A stretch of DNA of 61,352 bases from Candidatus Tayloriibacteriota bacterium (GTDB taxonomy: Bacteria; Patescibacteriota; Minisyncoccia; Phycocordibacterales; PALSA-1337), in NCBI GenBank assembly GCA_943354385.1, contig CALRBR010000005.1:1-61352 (forward strand), read 5' to 3'. Below, in pieces: positions 34,479 through 43,238 of this stretch. A model generated the notes under the pieces. It ran no database searches. It saw nothing but the letters and a program-made list of their open reading frames with translations, and was not told where the DNA came from. The translations under genes and the position numbers were made by a program. The first letter of the stretch is position 1, and the number at the start of each line of letters is the position of its first letter.

Positions 34479-34530
34479 AATCCTCCGCCCTGAGTACAAG
34501 ACACCTCCTTTAAAAAAGGAGGAATAATAA
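34479..34530. repeat. CCTCCTTT/AAAGGAGG repeat element
   Basis: AATCCTCCGCCCTGAGTACA...CACCTCCTTTAAAAAAGGAGGAATAA. A GC-rich hairpin CCCCGGCCG/CGGCCGGGG follows at 34575-34600. Confidence 0.75.
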
Positions 34531-34611
34531 AGGGAGATTCGGGGATGTGGTTCTCTCCCCGGGTCCCTCCCTCTTCCCCGGCCGAGGATACGGCCGGGGA
34601 CCTGCTATGAC

Positions 34612-35820
34612 CTAGGTGCCCTGCGCGATATTGTATATAGGAATAAGGACAGAAGAAAGCAAGAAACCTACTCCCAGACCCAAAAGCACGATCATGATAG
34701 GTTCGATCAGATCCACGAGTGTATCCACTGCGTTGTTGACCTCGCGGGTATAGAAACGAGCCAGCGTTTTCAAGATATTGCCCAGATCTCCTGTCTCCTC
34801 ACCCACCTTAATCATCTGAATCATAATACCTGGTATCTCATCGTTGCGAGACAGCGCATCGGAAACCGAGCTACCCGCCTTGACCCGACTGATGGCATCA
34901 GTGAAAATCTCTTTATAGACAGTGTTATCGATCACATCAGAAGTAATCTCGAGTGCACGAATCATCGGAATACCTGACAAAAGCATAGTGTTCATGTTGT
35001 CGGCCATGCGGGACAAATACAACTTACGAAAAAGTCGACTCACATATGGAATAGATAGCTTTATCTGAGACAAAACCCGTTTACCCTCTGTTGTTCGGAA
35101 AAATCTCCAAAGTACAACCCCACCCACCACAACCAGGGCGAGAAGACCGAGTCCATAATCTACAAAAAAGTCACTAATGCCCAGCACGACTTTTGTATAA
35201 ATAGGAATTTCTTGTCCAGACTCAATCAAAATCCCGCTAATTTTTGGAATCACCAAGGTGAGCATGAGTACCATCACACTGATAAAAGTGATGACGACAA
35301 AAGCTGGGTAAATGAGAGCATTTCGAGCTTTTGAAGTTACTTCGTAGGTACGGTCAAGGTAGTCAGCGAGGTATAGAAAAGATTGATCAAGCTTGCCAGA
35401 CTCCTCACCAGCTCGTACGATATTGATGTAAAAATTACTAAATACCGATGGGTGCTTTGAGAGGGCACCGGAGATCGATGTTCCGCCCTGCAAATCATCG
35501 GAGATTTGAGCTAGATTTTTGGCAAGTAACGGGTTGTCATTTTCGGCAGAAAGTAGTCGAAAGATACGCAGAGCCGAGACCTGCGCCTCAAAAAGGGTCG
35601 ACATTTGTCTCGAAAGAATCACCACATCCTTACCCGATACTCGCTCAAAAAAGGTAAACTTTTTATCAAAAAATGAACCACTTCCGGTATCTTCTTTTAT
35701 AGACGAAATAACGAGCGCCCTACGCTGAAGTGAGGTAATAGCCACATCAACATTGATCGCCTCAATGGCGCCTGTTTTCTCTTGTCCGGTATTATCGAGA
35801 GCTTTGTAATTAAAAAGCAT
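34612..35820 (-). CDS. pilC: type IV pilus inner-membrane platform protein
   Basis: 402 aa, normal. Two T2SF domains (about 65-190 and 270-395), each ending in TM helices (AFVVITFISVMVLMLTLVIPKI; IEPIMIVLLGLGVGFLLSSVLIPIYN), with the conserved GEESGKL/GEETGDLG loops. It anchors the ATPases PilB and PilT to the pilus base. Follows pilT by 9 nt. Confidence 0.95.
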   Translation of the reverse strand: MLFNYKALDNTGQEKTGAIEAINVDVAITSLQRRALVISSIKEDTGSGSFFDKKFTFFERVSGKDVVILSRQMSTLFEAQVSALRIFRLLSAENDNPLLAKNLAQISDDLQGGTSISGALSKHPSVFSNFYINIVRAGEESGKLDQSFLYLADYLDRTYEVTSKARNALIYPAFVVITFISVMVLMLTLVIPKISGILIESGQEIPIYTKVVLGISDFFVDYGLGLLALVVVGGVVLWRFFRTTEGKRVLSQIKLSIPYVSRLFRKLYLSRMADNMNTMLLSGIPMIRALEITSDVIDNTVYKEIFTDAISRVKAGSSVSDALSRNDEIPGIMIQMIKVGEETGDLGNILKTLARFYTREVNNAVDTLVDLIEPIMIVLLGLGVGFLLSSVLIPIYNIAQGT

Positions 35821-35829
35821 TGTATATGT

Positions 35830-36891
35830 TTAGATAAGACGCTGAAGATTCTTTGTATCGAAGGAGTGAATATATGCTTGCTCTGGAGTAATCTCCCCCC
35901 GTCGCACGAGGTCCGCGAGGCAACGGTTCATATCAATCATTCCTTCAGTAGAACCAGTCTCAATAACCGTCATAATCTCATGGGTACGACCTTCTCGAAT
36001 AAGATTTGATACAGCATTATTGGCAATCAAAAGTTCATACGCTGGTATGAGTCCCCCAGAAATACGCGGGATAAGGCGCTGGGAAAATATACCTGTCAAA
36101 CTTCCAGCGAGCTGGATACGAATCTGATCTTGTTGATCCGAAGGAAATGAGTCGATGATACGGTTTATAGTCTGAGCGGCGTTGTTAGTATGCAGTGTCG
36201 AAAGGACAAGGTGTCCCGTCTCGGCGGCAGTCACGGCAGTAGATATAGTCTCAAGACCACGCATTTCCCCAATCATCACCACATCAACATCTTCTCGAAA
36301 AATACTAATCAACGCTGTATGAAAATCTTTTGTATCTATACGCACTTCACGCTGATCAATAATAGACTTTTTTGGCTCATATACATACTCAATCGGATCC
36401 TCAATGGTGATAATGTGCTCTGCACGATCGTGGTTGATCATATCTACCATAGATGCGAGGGTGGTGGTCTTACCGTGTCCTACTGGCCCAACCACCAAAA
36501 AGAAACCTTGCTGTTTTTGCGTAAAGGTTGCAAGAATCGGTGGAAGACCGAGCTCCTCAAGTGTACGAATTTTTTTTGAAATCAAACGCAAAGCGATACT
36601 AATAGCCCCCTGTTGGAAAAAGGCGTTTCCACGAAAACGATCTCCGCCAGCATAGTTATAAGAAAAATCAATCTCTTTGTTTGTTTCAAAACGATCTCTG
36701 TTTGATTTGTCGAGCATGACATCTAGCATCCCACTCGTATCTTCCTTTGAAAGTGCTGGGTGTTTTAAAAGTGGAATAAGTACACCAGAAACTCGAATAG
36801 TGGGGTGCCTTCCATCAGAAAGATGGATGTCTGATCCGCCCTCCTTTGTAACTGTTACCAATAGATCATCGAGTTGTTTTTTGTAATCCAT
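35830..36891 (-). CDS. pilT: pilus retraction ATPase
   Basis: 353 aa. Walker A GPVGHGKTT, Asp box IITIEDPIEYV, Walker B DVVMIGEMRGLETI, His box TGHLVLSTLHTN: complete secretion ATPase set. The length and N-terminal DYKKQLDDLLVTVTKEGGSDIHLSDG fit PilT rather than PilB. Retraction implies twitching or DNA/host pull-in. Located between the response regulator and pilC. Confidence 0.95.
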   Translation of the reverse strand: MDYKKQLDDLLVTVTKEGGSDIHLSDGRHPTIRVSGVLIPLLKHPALSKEDTSGMLDVMLDKSNRDRFETNKEIDFSYNYAGGDRFRGNAFFQQGAISIALRLISKKIRTLEELGLPPILATFTQKQQGFFLVVGPVGHGKTTTLASMVDMINHDRAEHIITIEDPIEYVYEPKKSIIDQREVRIDTKDFHTALISIFREDVDVVMIGEMRGLETISTAVTAAETGHLVLSTLHTNNAAQTINRIIDSFPSDQQDQIRIQLAGSLTGIFSQRLIPRISGGLIPAYELLIANNAVSNLIREGRTHEIMTVIETGSTEGMIDMNRCLADLVRRGEITPEQAYIHSFDTKNLQRLI

Positions 36892-36909
36892 ACTATTGTA
36901 TATATAAAA

Positions 36910-37299
36910 TTAAATCTTACATTTTGAAACGATCTCTACCACCTCATGCACCACCTCTGATGGAATGGTGCTTGCCTTTACAATGTATCCTGCCACACCG
37001 AGCTTTGTTGCTCGATCGATCTCTGTAGACTGGCTTTGATTGGTAAGCATAACCACCACCGTATTCAGAATAAGTTTTTCTTTACGAATAGTTTCAAGAA
37101 GCTCTAAGCCGTCCATTCCTGGCATAATGATATCAAGAACAATGACATCAGGTACAAGCCCCTCTCGCAACATTTTTAATGCATCGAATGACGAGCCTGC
37201 TACTTTCGTATTATGGCCACTTTTAGTAAACTTGATCGAATACATATCAAGGAGGAATCGGTCGTCATCTACAAGGAATACTATGTATTTTTTGTCCAT
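36910..37299 (-). CDS. single-domain response regulator (CheY-like)
   Basis: 129 aa receiver only. Acidic pocket DDD near residue 11-13, phospho-acceptor Asp in VIVLDIIMPGMDG (~D54), Thr in VVMLTNQ and Lys in GYIVKAS. No output domain. Set inside the pil operon between pilB and pilT, so it probably tunes pilus ATPases as PilG/PilH do; no histidine kinase lies nearby. It has its own consensus TATAAT 6 nt before the ATG. Confidence 0.92.
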   Translation of the reverse strand: MDKKYIVFLVDDDRFLLDMYSIKFTKSGHNTKVAGSSFDALKMLREGLVPDVIVLDIIMPGMDGLELLETIRKEKLILNTVVVMLTNQSQSTEIDRATKLGVAGYIVKASTIPSEVVHEVVEIVSKCKI

Positions 37300-37305
37300 G
37301 GTTTT

Positions 37306-37311
37306 ATTATA
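37306..37311 (-). promoter_or_regulatory. -10 box, response regulator gene
   Basis: Consensus TATAAT, AAAACC, ATG 37299; overlaps the tail of pilB. Confidence 0.6.
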
Positions 37312-39042
37312 CTACAGCTTGTTGACTTCCTCAATCGGAATTTCGCGGTTGACTGCTTTGATGATTGCGTCCTCTTTCATGGTAAGCATTCCCTTCTCTC
37401 TCAAGGCTTTGAAAATATCGGCTTCTGTCGCTCGATTGAGAATGACCCGCTCGATATCGTGATCCATTTTAAATAACTCGAATACAGCCGTACGACCACG
37501 AGTACCGTTTGGACAATCTTGAGTCCGTTCAACATTATATACATTGTCCATTTTTGGTAAATCTTTTTTATATACTTCCGGTAAGTCCGCAAATTGTTTA
37601 TCGAACATCATTTTGATACTTCCCTCAACTGGTTCGGCTTTTCCACTATTTGGACAGAGGGTGGTGACTAGACGCTGGGCAATAGTCAGTATCAGTGTCG
37701 GGGCAATCAAATACGGGTCAATACCCATATCCATAAGTCTTGGGATCACGCCGGCTGCGGTGTTGGTGTGGATAGTAGAAAGCACAAGATGACCGGTAAG
37801 CGCGGCCTGCACTGCAAGCTCCGCTGTCTCTTTATCACGAATTTCTCCCACCATAATCACATCTGGGTCTTGACGAAGTGCGGTACGAAGACCGCTGGCA
37901 AAGGTATAGCCGATTTCTGGTTTTACCTGAGATTGACTCATACCCTCTATGTTGTATTCAATCGGATCTTCAAGTGAAAGCACATTAGACCCCTCTCGAT
38001 CGACTTCGTTCAGCATAGAATATAGTGTCGTGGTCTTTCCAGAGCCTGTCGGACCAGTAAGAAGTATGAGACCGTACGGCCGAGCAAGAGCCTCGCGAAT
38101 AAGCGCTAGATTCTTTGGACTAAGACCCATCTCATCTATCTTTTTAACACCCTTTTCCTGATCCAAAATACGCATCACGATTTTCTCACCGTAATATGCT
38201 GGAAAAGTCGAGACACGGAAATCGATTTTGCGCCCCTCGATACGAGCAGAAAAACGCCCATCTTGTGGCTTTCTCTTTTCATCAAGCTTCATGTTGGACA
38301 AGATTTTAATACGAGCTATCACCGCACTATGGACCTTGATCGGCAAAACGAGACTAGTATTCAAAGTACCGTCCACACGAAATCGCACGCGTATTTTGTC
38401 TCGCATATGTTCAATATGTACATCGGACGCATTACCCTCGGTAGCGTAACGCAGTATTGTTGCCACGATTTTTGTAACCGGCGCGTCTTCGATGATTTTA
38501 GTGTTAGTATTATTTTGTTCAGCGGTGGTCTTGCCAACGGAAGATGGCAATGTAACACTCTCCTCATCTACAGAGAGTTCGCTTTCGAGCTCGGAGAGCG
38601 CTTTGGTCACTTCCCCCGAAAGACCTCTGTAGGTTTCAATTACCTTGTCAAAATCTCCTTGTGAGATGAGGAACATCTTAAAAGGTAAGTTGATTTTTGA
38701 AGAAATAAAACTGAGTGCGTCACGCGCCTCAATATTGTCCGGGTCAACAATACCCACTTCGAGCACCCCGTCTTTGAAACCTATTGGTGCAAAACTATAG
38801 TGAATTGCCGATTCCTCAGGAATATATTCGAGAAGATTAAAGGGTATATTTTTGTCCTGCAAACTTCGAGTTGGGATATTTAAATACTCACCTTTTGCAT
38901 TCAAAATCCCTTCAGGGCTAACCCCTTTTAAAATCAAGACTTTTTCCAGGGTAGAATTAGGCGCGCCTGAATCCCGCTTAATGGCGGGAATTTCCTCTTT
39001 TCGTATGAGATTTTTGCTGGCCAGTATTTCTAATATACCCAT
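37312..39042 (-). CDS. pilB: pilus extension ATPase
   Basis: 576 aa. N-terminal MshEN/GspE-N domain (GILEILASKNLIRKEEI, 1-150), then the secretion ATPase core: GPTGSGKTTTLYS, VLSLEDPIEYNIEGMSQSQV, DPDVIMVGEIRDKETAE, TGHLVLSTIHTN. The C-terminal zinc motif of the family (CxxC-n-CxxC) is reduced to LCPNSG and DCPNGTRGR, so two of four Cys are lost. It powers pilus assembly on PilC. Confidence 0.95.
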   Translation of the reverse strand: MGILEILASKNLIRKEEIPAIKRDSGAPNSTLEKVLILKGVSPEGILNAKGEYLNIPTRSLQDKNIPFNLLEYIPEESAIHYSFAPIGFKDGVLEVGIVDPDNIEARDALSFISSKINLPFKMFLISQGDFDKVIETYRGLSGEVTKALSELESELSVDEESVTLPSSVGKTTAEQNNTNTKIIEDAPVTKIVATILRYATEGNASDVHIEHMRDKIRVRFRVDGTLNTSLVLPIKVHSAVIARIKILSNMKLDEKRKPQDGRFSARIEGRKIDFRVSTFPAYYGEKIVMRILDQEKGVKKIDEMGLSPKNLALIREALARPYGLILLTGPTGSGKTTTLYSMLNEVDREGSNVLSLEDPIEYNIEGMSQSQVKPEIGYTFASGLRTALRQDPDVIMVGEIRDKETAELAVQAALTGHLVLSTIHTNTAAGVIPRLMDMGIDPYLIAPTLILTIAQRLVTTLCPNSGKAEPVEGSIKMMFDKQFADLPEVYKKDLPKMDNVYNVERTQDCPNGTRGRTAVFELFKMDHDIERVILNRATEADIFKALREKGMLTMKEDAIIKAVNREIPIEEVNKL

Positions 39043-39073
39043 ACAAATAAACTTTTAAAAATAATCATACTCC

Positions 39074-39457
39074 CTATCGGCCTAAAGATGTCGCGTCCCC
39101 TGCTCCGGCTGTGCTCGCTTTTCTACTACCTGGGAGCGGTGCAAATGGATTATCAGTAGCATCACGAGTAGTTTGACTTAGAATCTCAACTCCAAAATCC
39201 ACTAAAGACTTAAATCTAGTATCATCAAAAAAACCATTATCGATATCTAGATTGTTAACTGGTCGAAGGAGATTGAGCAACTTTTTACCTACCTCCACCG
39301 TTTTTGCATTTTGTGCTATGAGAGCACCCTGCTCAACAGTCAGCTCACTGGTAGAAGTGCTGGCCTTACTTTTCATAAACACAAAAACCCCAAAGGCCAC
39401 TATCAAAAGGATGATGACGATGACTACGGTGGTGGTTGTTTTTTTATTATTTTCCAT
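39074..39457 (-). CDS. pilus-operon membrane-anchored small protein
   Basis: 127 aa, unrecognised. One N-terminal TM helix (TTTTVVIVIILLIVAFGVFVFM, ~7-29), then an extracellular segment with SELTVEQGALIAQNAKTVEVGKKLLNLLRPVNN and a flexible C-terminal tail. Its place between pilO and pilB corresponds to pilP in many operons, but no PilP motif is seen. A PilO/PilN partner is a guess based on position only. Confidence 0.7.
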   Translation of the reverse strand: MENNKKTTTTVVIVIILLIVAFGVFVFMKSKASTSTSELTVEQGALIAQNAKTVEVGKKLLNLLRPVNNLDIDNGFFDDTRFKSLVDFGVEILSQTTRDATDNPFAPLPGSRKASTAGAGDATSLGR

Positions 39458-39478
39458 GGGTGAATATGATTATAATCT

Positions 39479-40036
39479 CTACTTTAGCCAATGTGTCTTG
39501 ATACCAACATCATACTGATACACATCGCTCGTATCTGTCGCACGGAATGAAATAGCAATCACATCAACAATACGAAGACTTGACTCAAGATCTCTTAAAA
39601 TCTTCAAAAATGTACTGTACGATGCAGCGATACTGAAGTTTAGTGTCACCGAATTATAATCTTTATTCTCAGTAATATTTGGAACATCTCTTCTACCGGC
39701 CTTATTTTCTTGAGTGTTTTCAAAACGAATATTTTTGATACTCACTCCATATCGTGAAGTAATACCATCATTGATATCGACTATCAGCCGAACATTATCA
39801 ATCGAATCAGGGATCAACTTTGAAATACTCACCTTGTCACTCGATCTAATTTTGTTGAGTTTTACAATCAAGCCATCACGCTTCTTTAGGAGTTCGTCAG
39901 CATCATCAAACACCTTCTGGTACTCCTGACTGCGTGCCCTCATCTCCTTTACAACTTCATAATGCGGTGCGGTAAAACTCGTATATATACCGATAGCTGC
40001 AAGTATTAGGATAATTGGAAATATAAGTTTATTCAT
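39479..40036 (-). CDS. pilO: PilO-like pilus alignment protein
   Basis: 185 aa. N-terminal TM (KLIFPIILILAAIGIYTSF), coiled coil (ARSQEYQKVFDDADELLKKRDGLIVKLNKI), then a ferredoxin-like fold ending VTLNFSIAASYSTFLKILRDLESSLRIVDVIAISF, the PilO pattern. Overlaps the end of the pilN-like gene by 4 nt. With PilM and PilN it forms the inner-membrane alignment complex; no secretin is encoded, as expected in an envelope without an outer membrane. Confidence 0.85.
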   Translation of the reverse strand: MNKLIFPIILILAAIGIYTSFTAPHYEVVKEMRARSQEYQKVFDDADELLKKRDGLIVKLNKIRSSDKVSISKLIPDSIDNVRLIVDINDGITSRYGVSIKNIRFENTQENKAGRRDVPNITENKDYNSVTLNFSIAASYSTFLKILRDLESSLRIVDVIAISFRATDTSDVYQYDVGIKTHWLK

Positions 40037-40800
40037 CTTAGGTTATTGAGAGTATTATTTGGCAAAACGTTCGTACTTCCTCCAGTTACTGGAGATCTGT
40101 TGTTTTGACTGGTCGAAGACGTGGCCGAGGTTCTCTGTGTTTGATTTGTCGATCCACTAGAATTAGTACTCTGGGTTGAAGTAGCAGTACCCGTTACCGA
40201 AGTGGTAGCGGTCGTTGTTCTAACAGCTTTATAGGAAACTACATTTGCAGCCAAAGATGCAGTAAAGTCAAAGTCGACTGTCCCCTCATTATTCACTGCA
40301 AGATTTGAAATTATCGGATCTTTAAAAATAAGGTTCTTCTTTGAAAAAATATCTGATTGGAGAGCTACCGACTTAAAATCACGACCCTCGCCCTTCATCG
40401 AAATAGTAATTTTTTCAGCTGAAACATATTTATAATCAAATGACTTGAAACGGACGCTCTGGAGTGTCAGTGTGCTGAGATTTTTAATAAAATCAGATAC
40501 AGCAATGTGTTTTGAAAGGATATCTTTTGCCGCATTGATCTGGGTGTTTTTTACCTGTATTTCGTTCAAGGTAGCTGGCTCAAAACGTTTCTCTTTTTCG
40601 CCAAGTTTTTTATCATTTTCAAGATTCGCCTTTTCCAACGTCTTTTCATACACATACACTCCAGCAGCAGAAGCCACAGAAGTCAAAAACAATATCAATG
40701 CGACTACGAAAAAAGCGCTCACTCGTACCGTGCTATGCACAGCATCACTACCTATGATAGGTTTTTTGGGGATAAACGATGTTTGAAATCTAGTATCCAT
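40033..40800 (-). CDS. pilN: PilN-like pilus assembly protein
   Basis: 255 aa. Short cytoplasmic start (MDTRFQTSFIPKKP) that could bind PilM, TM helix (VSAFFVVALILFLTSVASAAGVYVYE), coiled coil and a PilN-like domain (LTLQSVRFKSFDYKYVSAEKITISMKGEGRDFKSVALQSDIF). The last ~55 residues form a Thr/Ser/Asn/Gln low-complexity tail unusual for PilN. 36-nt gap after pilM. Confidence 0.8.
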   Translation of the reverse strand: MDTRFQTSFIPKKPIIGSDAVHSTVRVSAFFVVALILFLTSVASAAGVYVYEKTLEKANLENDKKLGEKEKRFEPATLNEIQVKNTQINAAKDILSKHIAVSDFIKNLSTLTLQSVRFKSFDYKYVSAEKITISMKGEGRDFKSVALQSDIFSKKNLIFKDPIISNLAVNNEGTVDFDFTASLAANVVSYKAVRTTTATTSVTGTATSTQSTNSSGSTNQTQRTSATSSTSQNNRSPVTGGSTNVLPNNTLNNLR

Positions 40801-40836
40801 AACTTTACTTATTATACTATGTAGTTTTTTAAAATG

Positions 40837-41952
40837 CTATTCGATTTCTTGCAACTTTCTGAGAGCAATACCCATTGCTACTGCAAACTCTGGGCCAGCA
40901 TTCTTTAACACCTCTTCTAGAAACGCTGGAGTCTCCACTTTACCGAATGGATTTCCTAGCGATACCTCGGACTGCAAACTGCTTTTTGCCAATTCATCAA
41001 AACCCTTTAAAAGTACGCCACCGCCTGTTAAAATCACTTTTCCAATAGTTTTGTTATACTTTTTTTGGTAGTTTAGAAGCACCCGATTTGCCTCATAAAA
41101 AATAAAATCCAGGGTCAAAGAAATACTCTCAGAGAGGTCCTTCTTTTCAGGATTCTTTAGTCCATAGGTGCGCTTCATAGTTTCTGCTTCTGCTATAGTT
41201 ATCCCCAACGACTTTGATATAGCCAGGGTGATGTCCTGTGAACCTCTGCTAATCGTGTGAGAATTCTGCAACACCCCTCGCTCAATAATGTATAGCTTGG
41301 TCGAGCTTGCTCCCATATCAAAAATCATCTGTGACTGAATACCCTGATCGATAACAGACCGGATGGTACTAAAAATTTCAATCTCAAAAAATGACGCTTC
41401 CAGGATCGCTCGCTGACTGATATCCTGATATTTGGCAATAGCCTCATTATGAATAGCTACGACAAGCACATCCACCCCCTCGCGTTCTGGAGCTTTATTT
41501 TCTCCCGCAGGTGTATCTTGGAAATCCGGCTCTTCTTTTGGAATCACCCACCAATCGAGAGCCACCTCAGAAATAGGCACGGGGATGTATTTACGGGCTT
41601 CGATCGGAATCATTGTCGCCAAATCTTTTGGATCGATTAGTGGGAGTCTGATAAAGCTAATCAGACTCGCAGCTAGCGGAATAGAGATGCCACATTTTTT
41701 GGTATTGGTTTTTGATTCCTTAAGAATGTCGAGAAGTGCTTCAACAATCTTTTCTGTCGGCAAGCTGGTCGCACGACCGATCTCCACCCCTGCATACGGA
41801 CCGAGCGCTAGCTCACCATAGGTTTCGAGCACGGCTCGTCCCTTTTTCTTTTTGATTTGGACTACTTTGACCGATGATGAGCCAATATCAATACCCAAGA
41901 CACTTGGATCATTGCTACCGAACAGAGAAAAAAATTTTTGGAAAATACTCAT
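40837..41952 (-). CDS. pilM: PilM actin-like pilus assembly ATPase
   Basis: 371 aa from ATG 41952 (MSIFQKFFSLFGSNDPSVLGIDIGSSSVK); the open frame runs to 42165 but the added part crosses the divergent comF promoter and looks non-coding. Actin/FtsA fold motifs: VLGIDIGSSSVKVVQIKK (phosphate 1), QMIFDMGASSTKLYII (phosphate 2) and KVILTGGGVLLKGFDEL (adenosine). First gene of the pil operon. TATAGT exactly 6 nt before ATG confirms the start. Confidence 0.93.
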   Translation of the reverse strand: MSIFQKFFSLFGSNDPSVLGIDIGSSSVKVVQIKKKKGRAVLETYGELALGPYAGVEIGRATSLPTEKIVEALLDILKESKTNTKKCGISIPLAASLISFIRLPLIDPKDLATMIPIEARKYIPVPISEVALDWWVIPKEEPDFQDTPAGENKAPEREGVDVLVVAIHNEAIAKYQDISQRAILEASFFEIEIFSTIRSVIDQGIQSQMIFDMGASSTKLYIIERGVLQNSHTISRGSQDITLAISKSLGITIAEAETMKRTYGLKNPEKKDLSESISLTLDFIFYEANRVLLNYQKKYNKTIGKVILTGGGVLLKGFDELAKSSLQSEVSLGNPFGKVETPAFLEEVLKNAGPEFAVAMGIALRKLQEIE

Positions 41953-41958
41953 ATAAAG

Positions 41959-41966
41959 ACTATACT
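41959..41966. promoter_or_regulatory. overlapping divergent -10 boxes of pilM and comF
   Basis: ACTATACT reads TATAGT on the minus strand (6 nt before pilM ATG 41952) and TATACT on the plus strand (6 nt before comF GTG 41973). Four bases are shared, so the two transcription start sites are ~20 nt apart and back to back. Confidence 0.7.
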
Positions 41967-41972
41967 GATGTA

Positions 41973-42668
41973 GTGAAGTATACCACAAATCTTTTGAAAC
42001 ACGCACGGAATATCTCAGATTTACTACTAGAGCTTGTTTTTCCGAAAAGTCCCGAGCTAAAAGCACTCGAGGTACTATCTCCAAATGAATTCTTGAAAAA
42101 AGTCGAGCGATGTATCGGTACTGACAGTCCGGTAGTCGATGCGATTTTTCAATATCGCACACCATTTATGCGGGAAGCGATTTGGCAACTCAAATATCAT
42201 GGTAATAAAAAAATCGCAGGACTCCTCGCAGAGCATATGTATGAAGAAATGATTACCCTAGCCGGAGATGACTTTGAAAACGTGTCGGGAGATAACGCGC
42301 AGCAAATTTTCTTTCTCCCCATCCCCCTTTCTGTCAAAAGACGCAAAGAGAGAGGGTTCAATCAGGGAGAATTATTGTGTTCAGAAATAATTAAAATAGA
42401 TACGGCAAAAGTTTTCACTTATTCGCCAAAATGTCTCGAAAAAATAAAAGATATCCCGAGCCAGACCTCGATTTCAGATAGGCGGAAAAGAATTAAAAAT
42501 GTACGCGGGTGTTTTGAGGTGCCGGATGAAATGAAATCTGCTGTCCGAGGCAACACCTTCATCCTCATCGACGACGTGACTACAACAGGAAGCACACTTG
42601 AGGAAAGTCGACGAGCGCTACTGTCCGCGGGGGCTAGAAAGGTCATTTGTTTGGCGCTGGCTCATTAA
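41973..42668 (+). CDS. comF: ComF family phosphoribosyltransferase-like protein
   Basis: 231 aa from GTG 41973, chosen by the -10 spacing; the open frame extends to 41874 inside pilM. ComF fold: YRTPFMREAIWQLKYHGNKKIAGLLAEHM, LPIPLSVKRRKERGFNQGELL, and the PRPP loop FILIDDVTTTGSTLEE. The N-terminal Cys4 zinc finger of many ComF proteins is absent. In transformable bacteria ComF helps take up single-stranded DNA; pairing with the pil operon and nearby recG is consistent with a competence role, by inference. Confidence 0.9.
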   Translation: MKYTTNLLKHARNISDLLLELVFPKSPELKALEVLSPNEFLKKVERCIGTDSPVVDAIFQYRTPFMREAIWQLKYHGNKKIAGLLAEHMYEEMITLAGDDFENVSGDNAQQIFFLPIPLSVKRRKERGFNQGELLCSEIIKIDTAKVFTYSPKCLEKIKDIPSQTSISDRRKRIKNVRGCFEVPDEMKSAVRGNTFILIDDVTTTGSTLEESRRALLSAGARKVICLALAH

Positions 42669-42679
42669 ATAGAATTTGC

Positions 42680-42850
42680 CTAGCTGGCGCACTTCTTTGT
42701 TGTTTCGTTCCGATGCTCCCTCACCCGATCTCGCGAAAGCGCGTCGCGTACCGTCCATTGAGTCGCGACGTTATGACTCGGTCGTTTCTCACTCACGCCT
42801 CGAATTGCATCCAGCTTGGCAAGTTCTATGACAATTACGATTTTTAGCAT
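42680..42850 (-). CDS. possible small protein (56 aa)
   Basis: ATG to TAG, starting MLKIVIVIELAKLDAIRGVS and ending in a charged tail NETTKKCAS. Higher GC than its surroundings and many Arg codons of CGN type. No promoter box at the usual spacing and no family recognised, so it may be chance. Confidence 0.25.
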   Translation of the reverse strand: MLKIVIVIELAKLDAIRGVSEKRPSHNVATQWTVRDALSRDRVREHRNETTKKCAS

Positions 42851-42878
42851 ATTTGAAAAATGGCTCTATAGAAGCACG

Positions 42879-42911
42879 CTAAACGGCTAAACACTGTGTT
42901 TAGCCGTTTAG
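42879..42911. repeat. GGCTC-related palindrome
   Basis: CTAAACGGCTAAACAC-t-GTGTTTAGCCGTTTAG, 16-bp arms. Confidence 0.7.
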
Positions 42912-42941
42912 GTGGCTCAACTGAGCTACTCTAAAAATGAA

Positions 42942-42959
42942 ATGGCTCTATAGAGCCAT
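42942..42959. repeat. perfect 18-nt palindrome
   Basis: ATGGCTCTATAGAGCCAT; a half copy (ATGGCTCTATAGA) lies at 42860. Confidence 0.6.
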
Positions 42960-42960
42960 G

Positions 42961-43040
42961 TTCAAAGGCTCGAGGAGTGGAGACGACGAAGATAACGGGT
43001 CTAGTAAGACGCGTTACAAATGAGCTGCTTAGCCTTTGAA
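42961..43040. repeat. 85-nt palindrome-bounded element, copy 2
   Basis: TTCAAAGGCT and AGCCTTTGAA bound an interior (42988-43019) that matches copy 1 at 7519-7548 in about 28 of 30 positions, including GATAACGGGTCTAG and AAGACGCGT. Confidence 0.7.
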
Positions 43041-43100
43041 ATGTAAGAAAACTGACGCTGGAAAAAAGTGCTTATCTATGTTACAGTGACCCGTACCCAC

Positions 43101-43189
43101 GGAGGGGTGTCAGAGTGGTCTAACGTACCTCTTTGCTAAAGAGGCAGGGGCTTTAAAACCCCTCGGGGGTTCGAATCCCCCCCCTTCCG
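43101..43189 (+). tRNA. tRNA-Ser(GCT)
   Basis: 89 nt with the long variable arm of class II tRNAs. Anticodon stem CCTCT/AGAGG with loop TTGCTAA, T-arm GGGGGTTCGAATCCCCC. Discriminator G; CCA not encoded. Confidence 0.95.
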
Positions 43190-43226
43190 CAAAATCAAGC
43201 CTCTCCCATTATCTTCCCCTGTGGGG

Positions 43227-43232
43227 TACAAT
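43227..43232 (+). promoter_or_regulatory. -10 box, recG
   Basis: TACAAT, TACCCC, ATG 43239; shows that the upstream GTG 43221 is not the start. Confidence 0.6.
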
Positions 43233-43238
43233 TACCCC

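Larger units (their letters stand above)
42669..43100. other. 432-nt region with palindromes and a possible small gene
   Basis: Contains a 56-codon minus frame (42680-42850), GGCTC palindromes at 42879-42911 and 42942-42959, and the second copy of the 85-nt element (42961-43040), just before tRNA-Ser. Confidence 0.6.
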
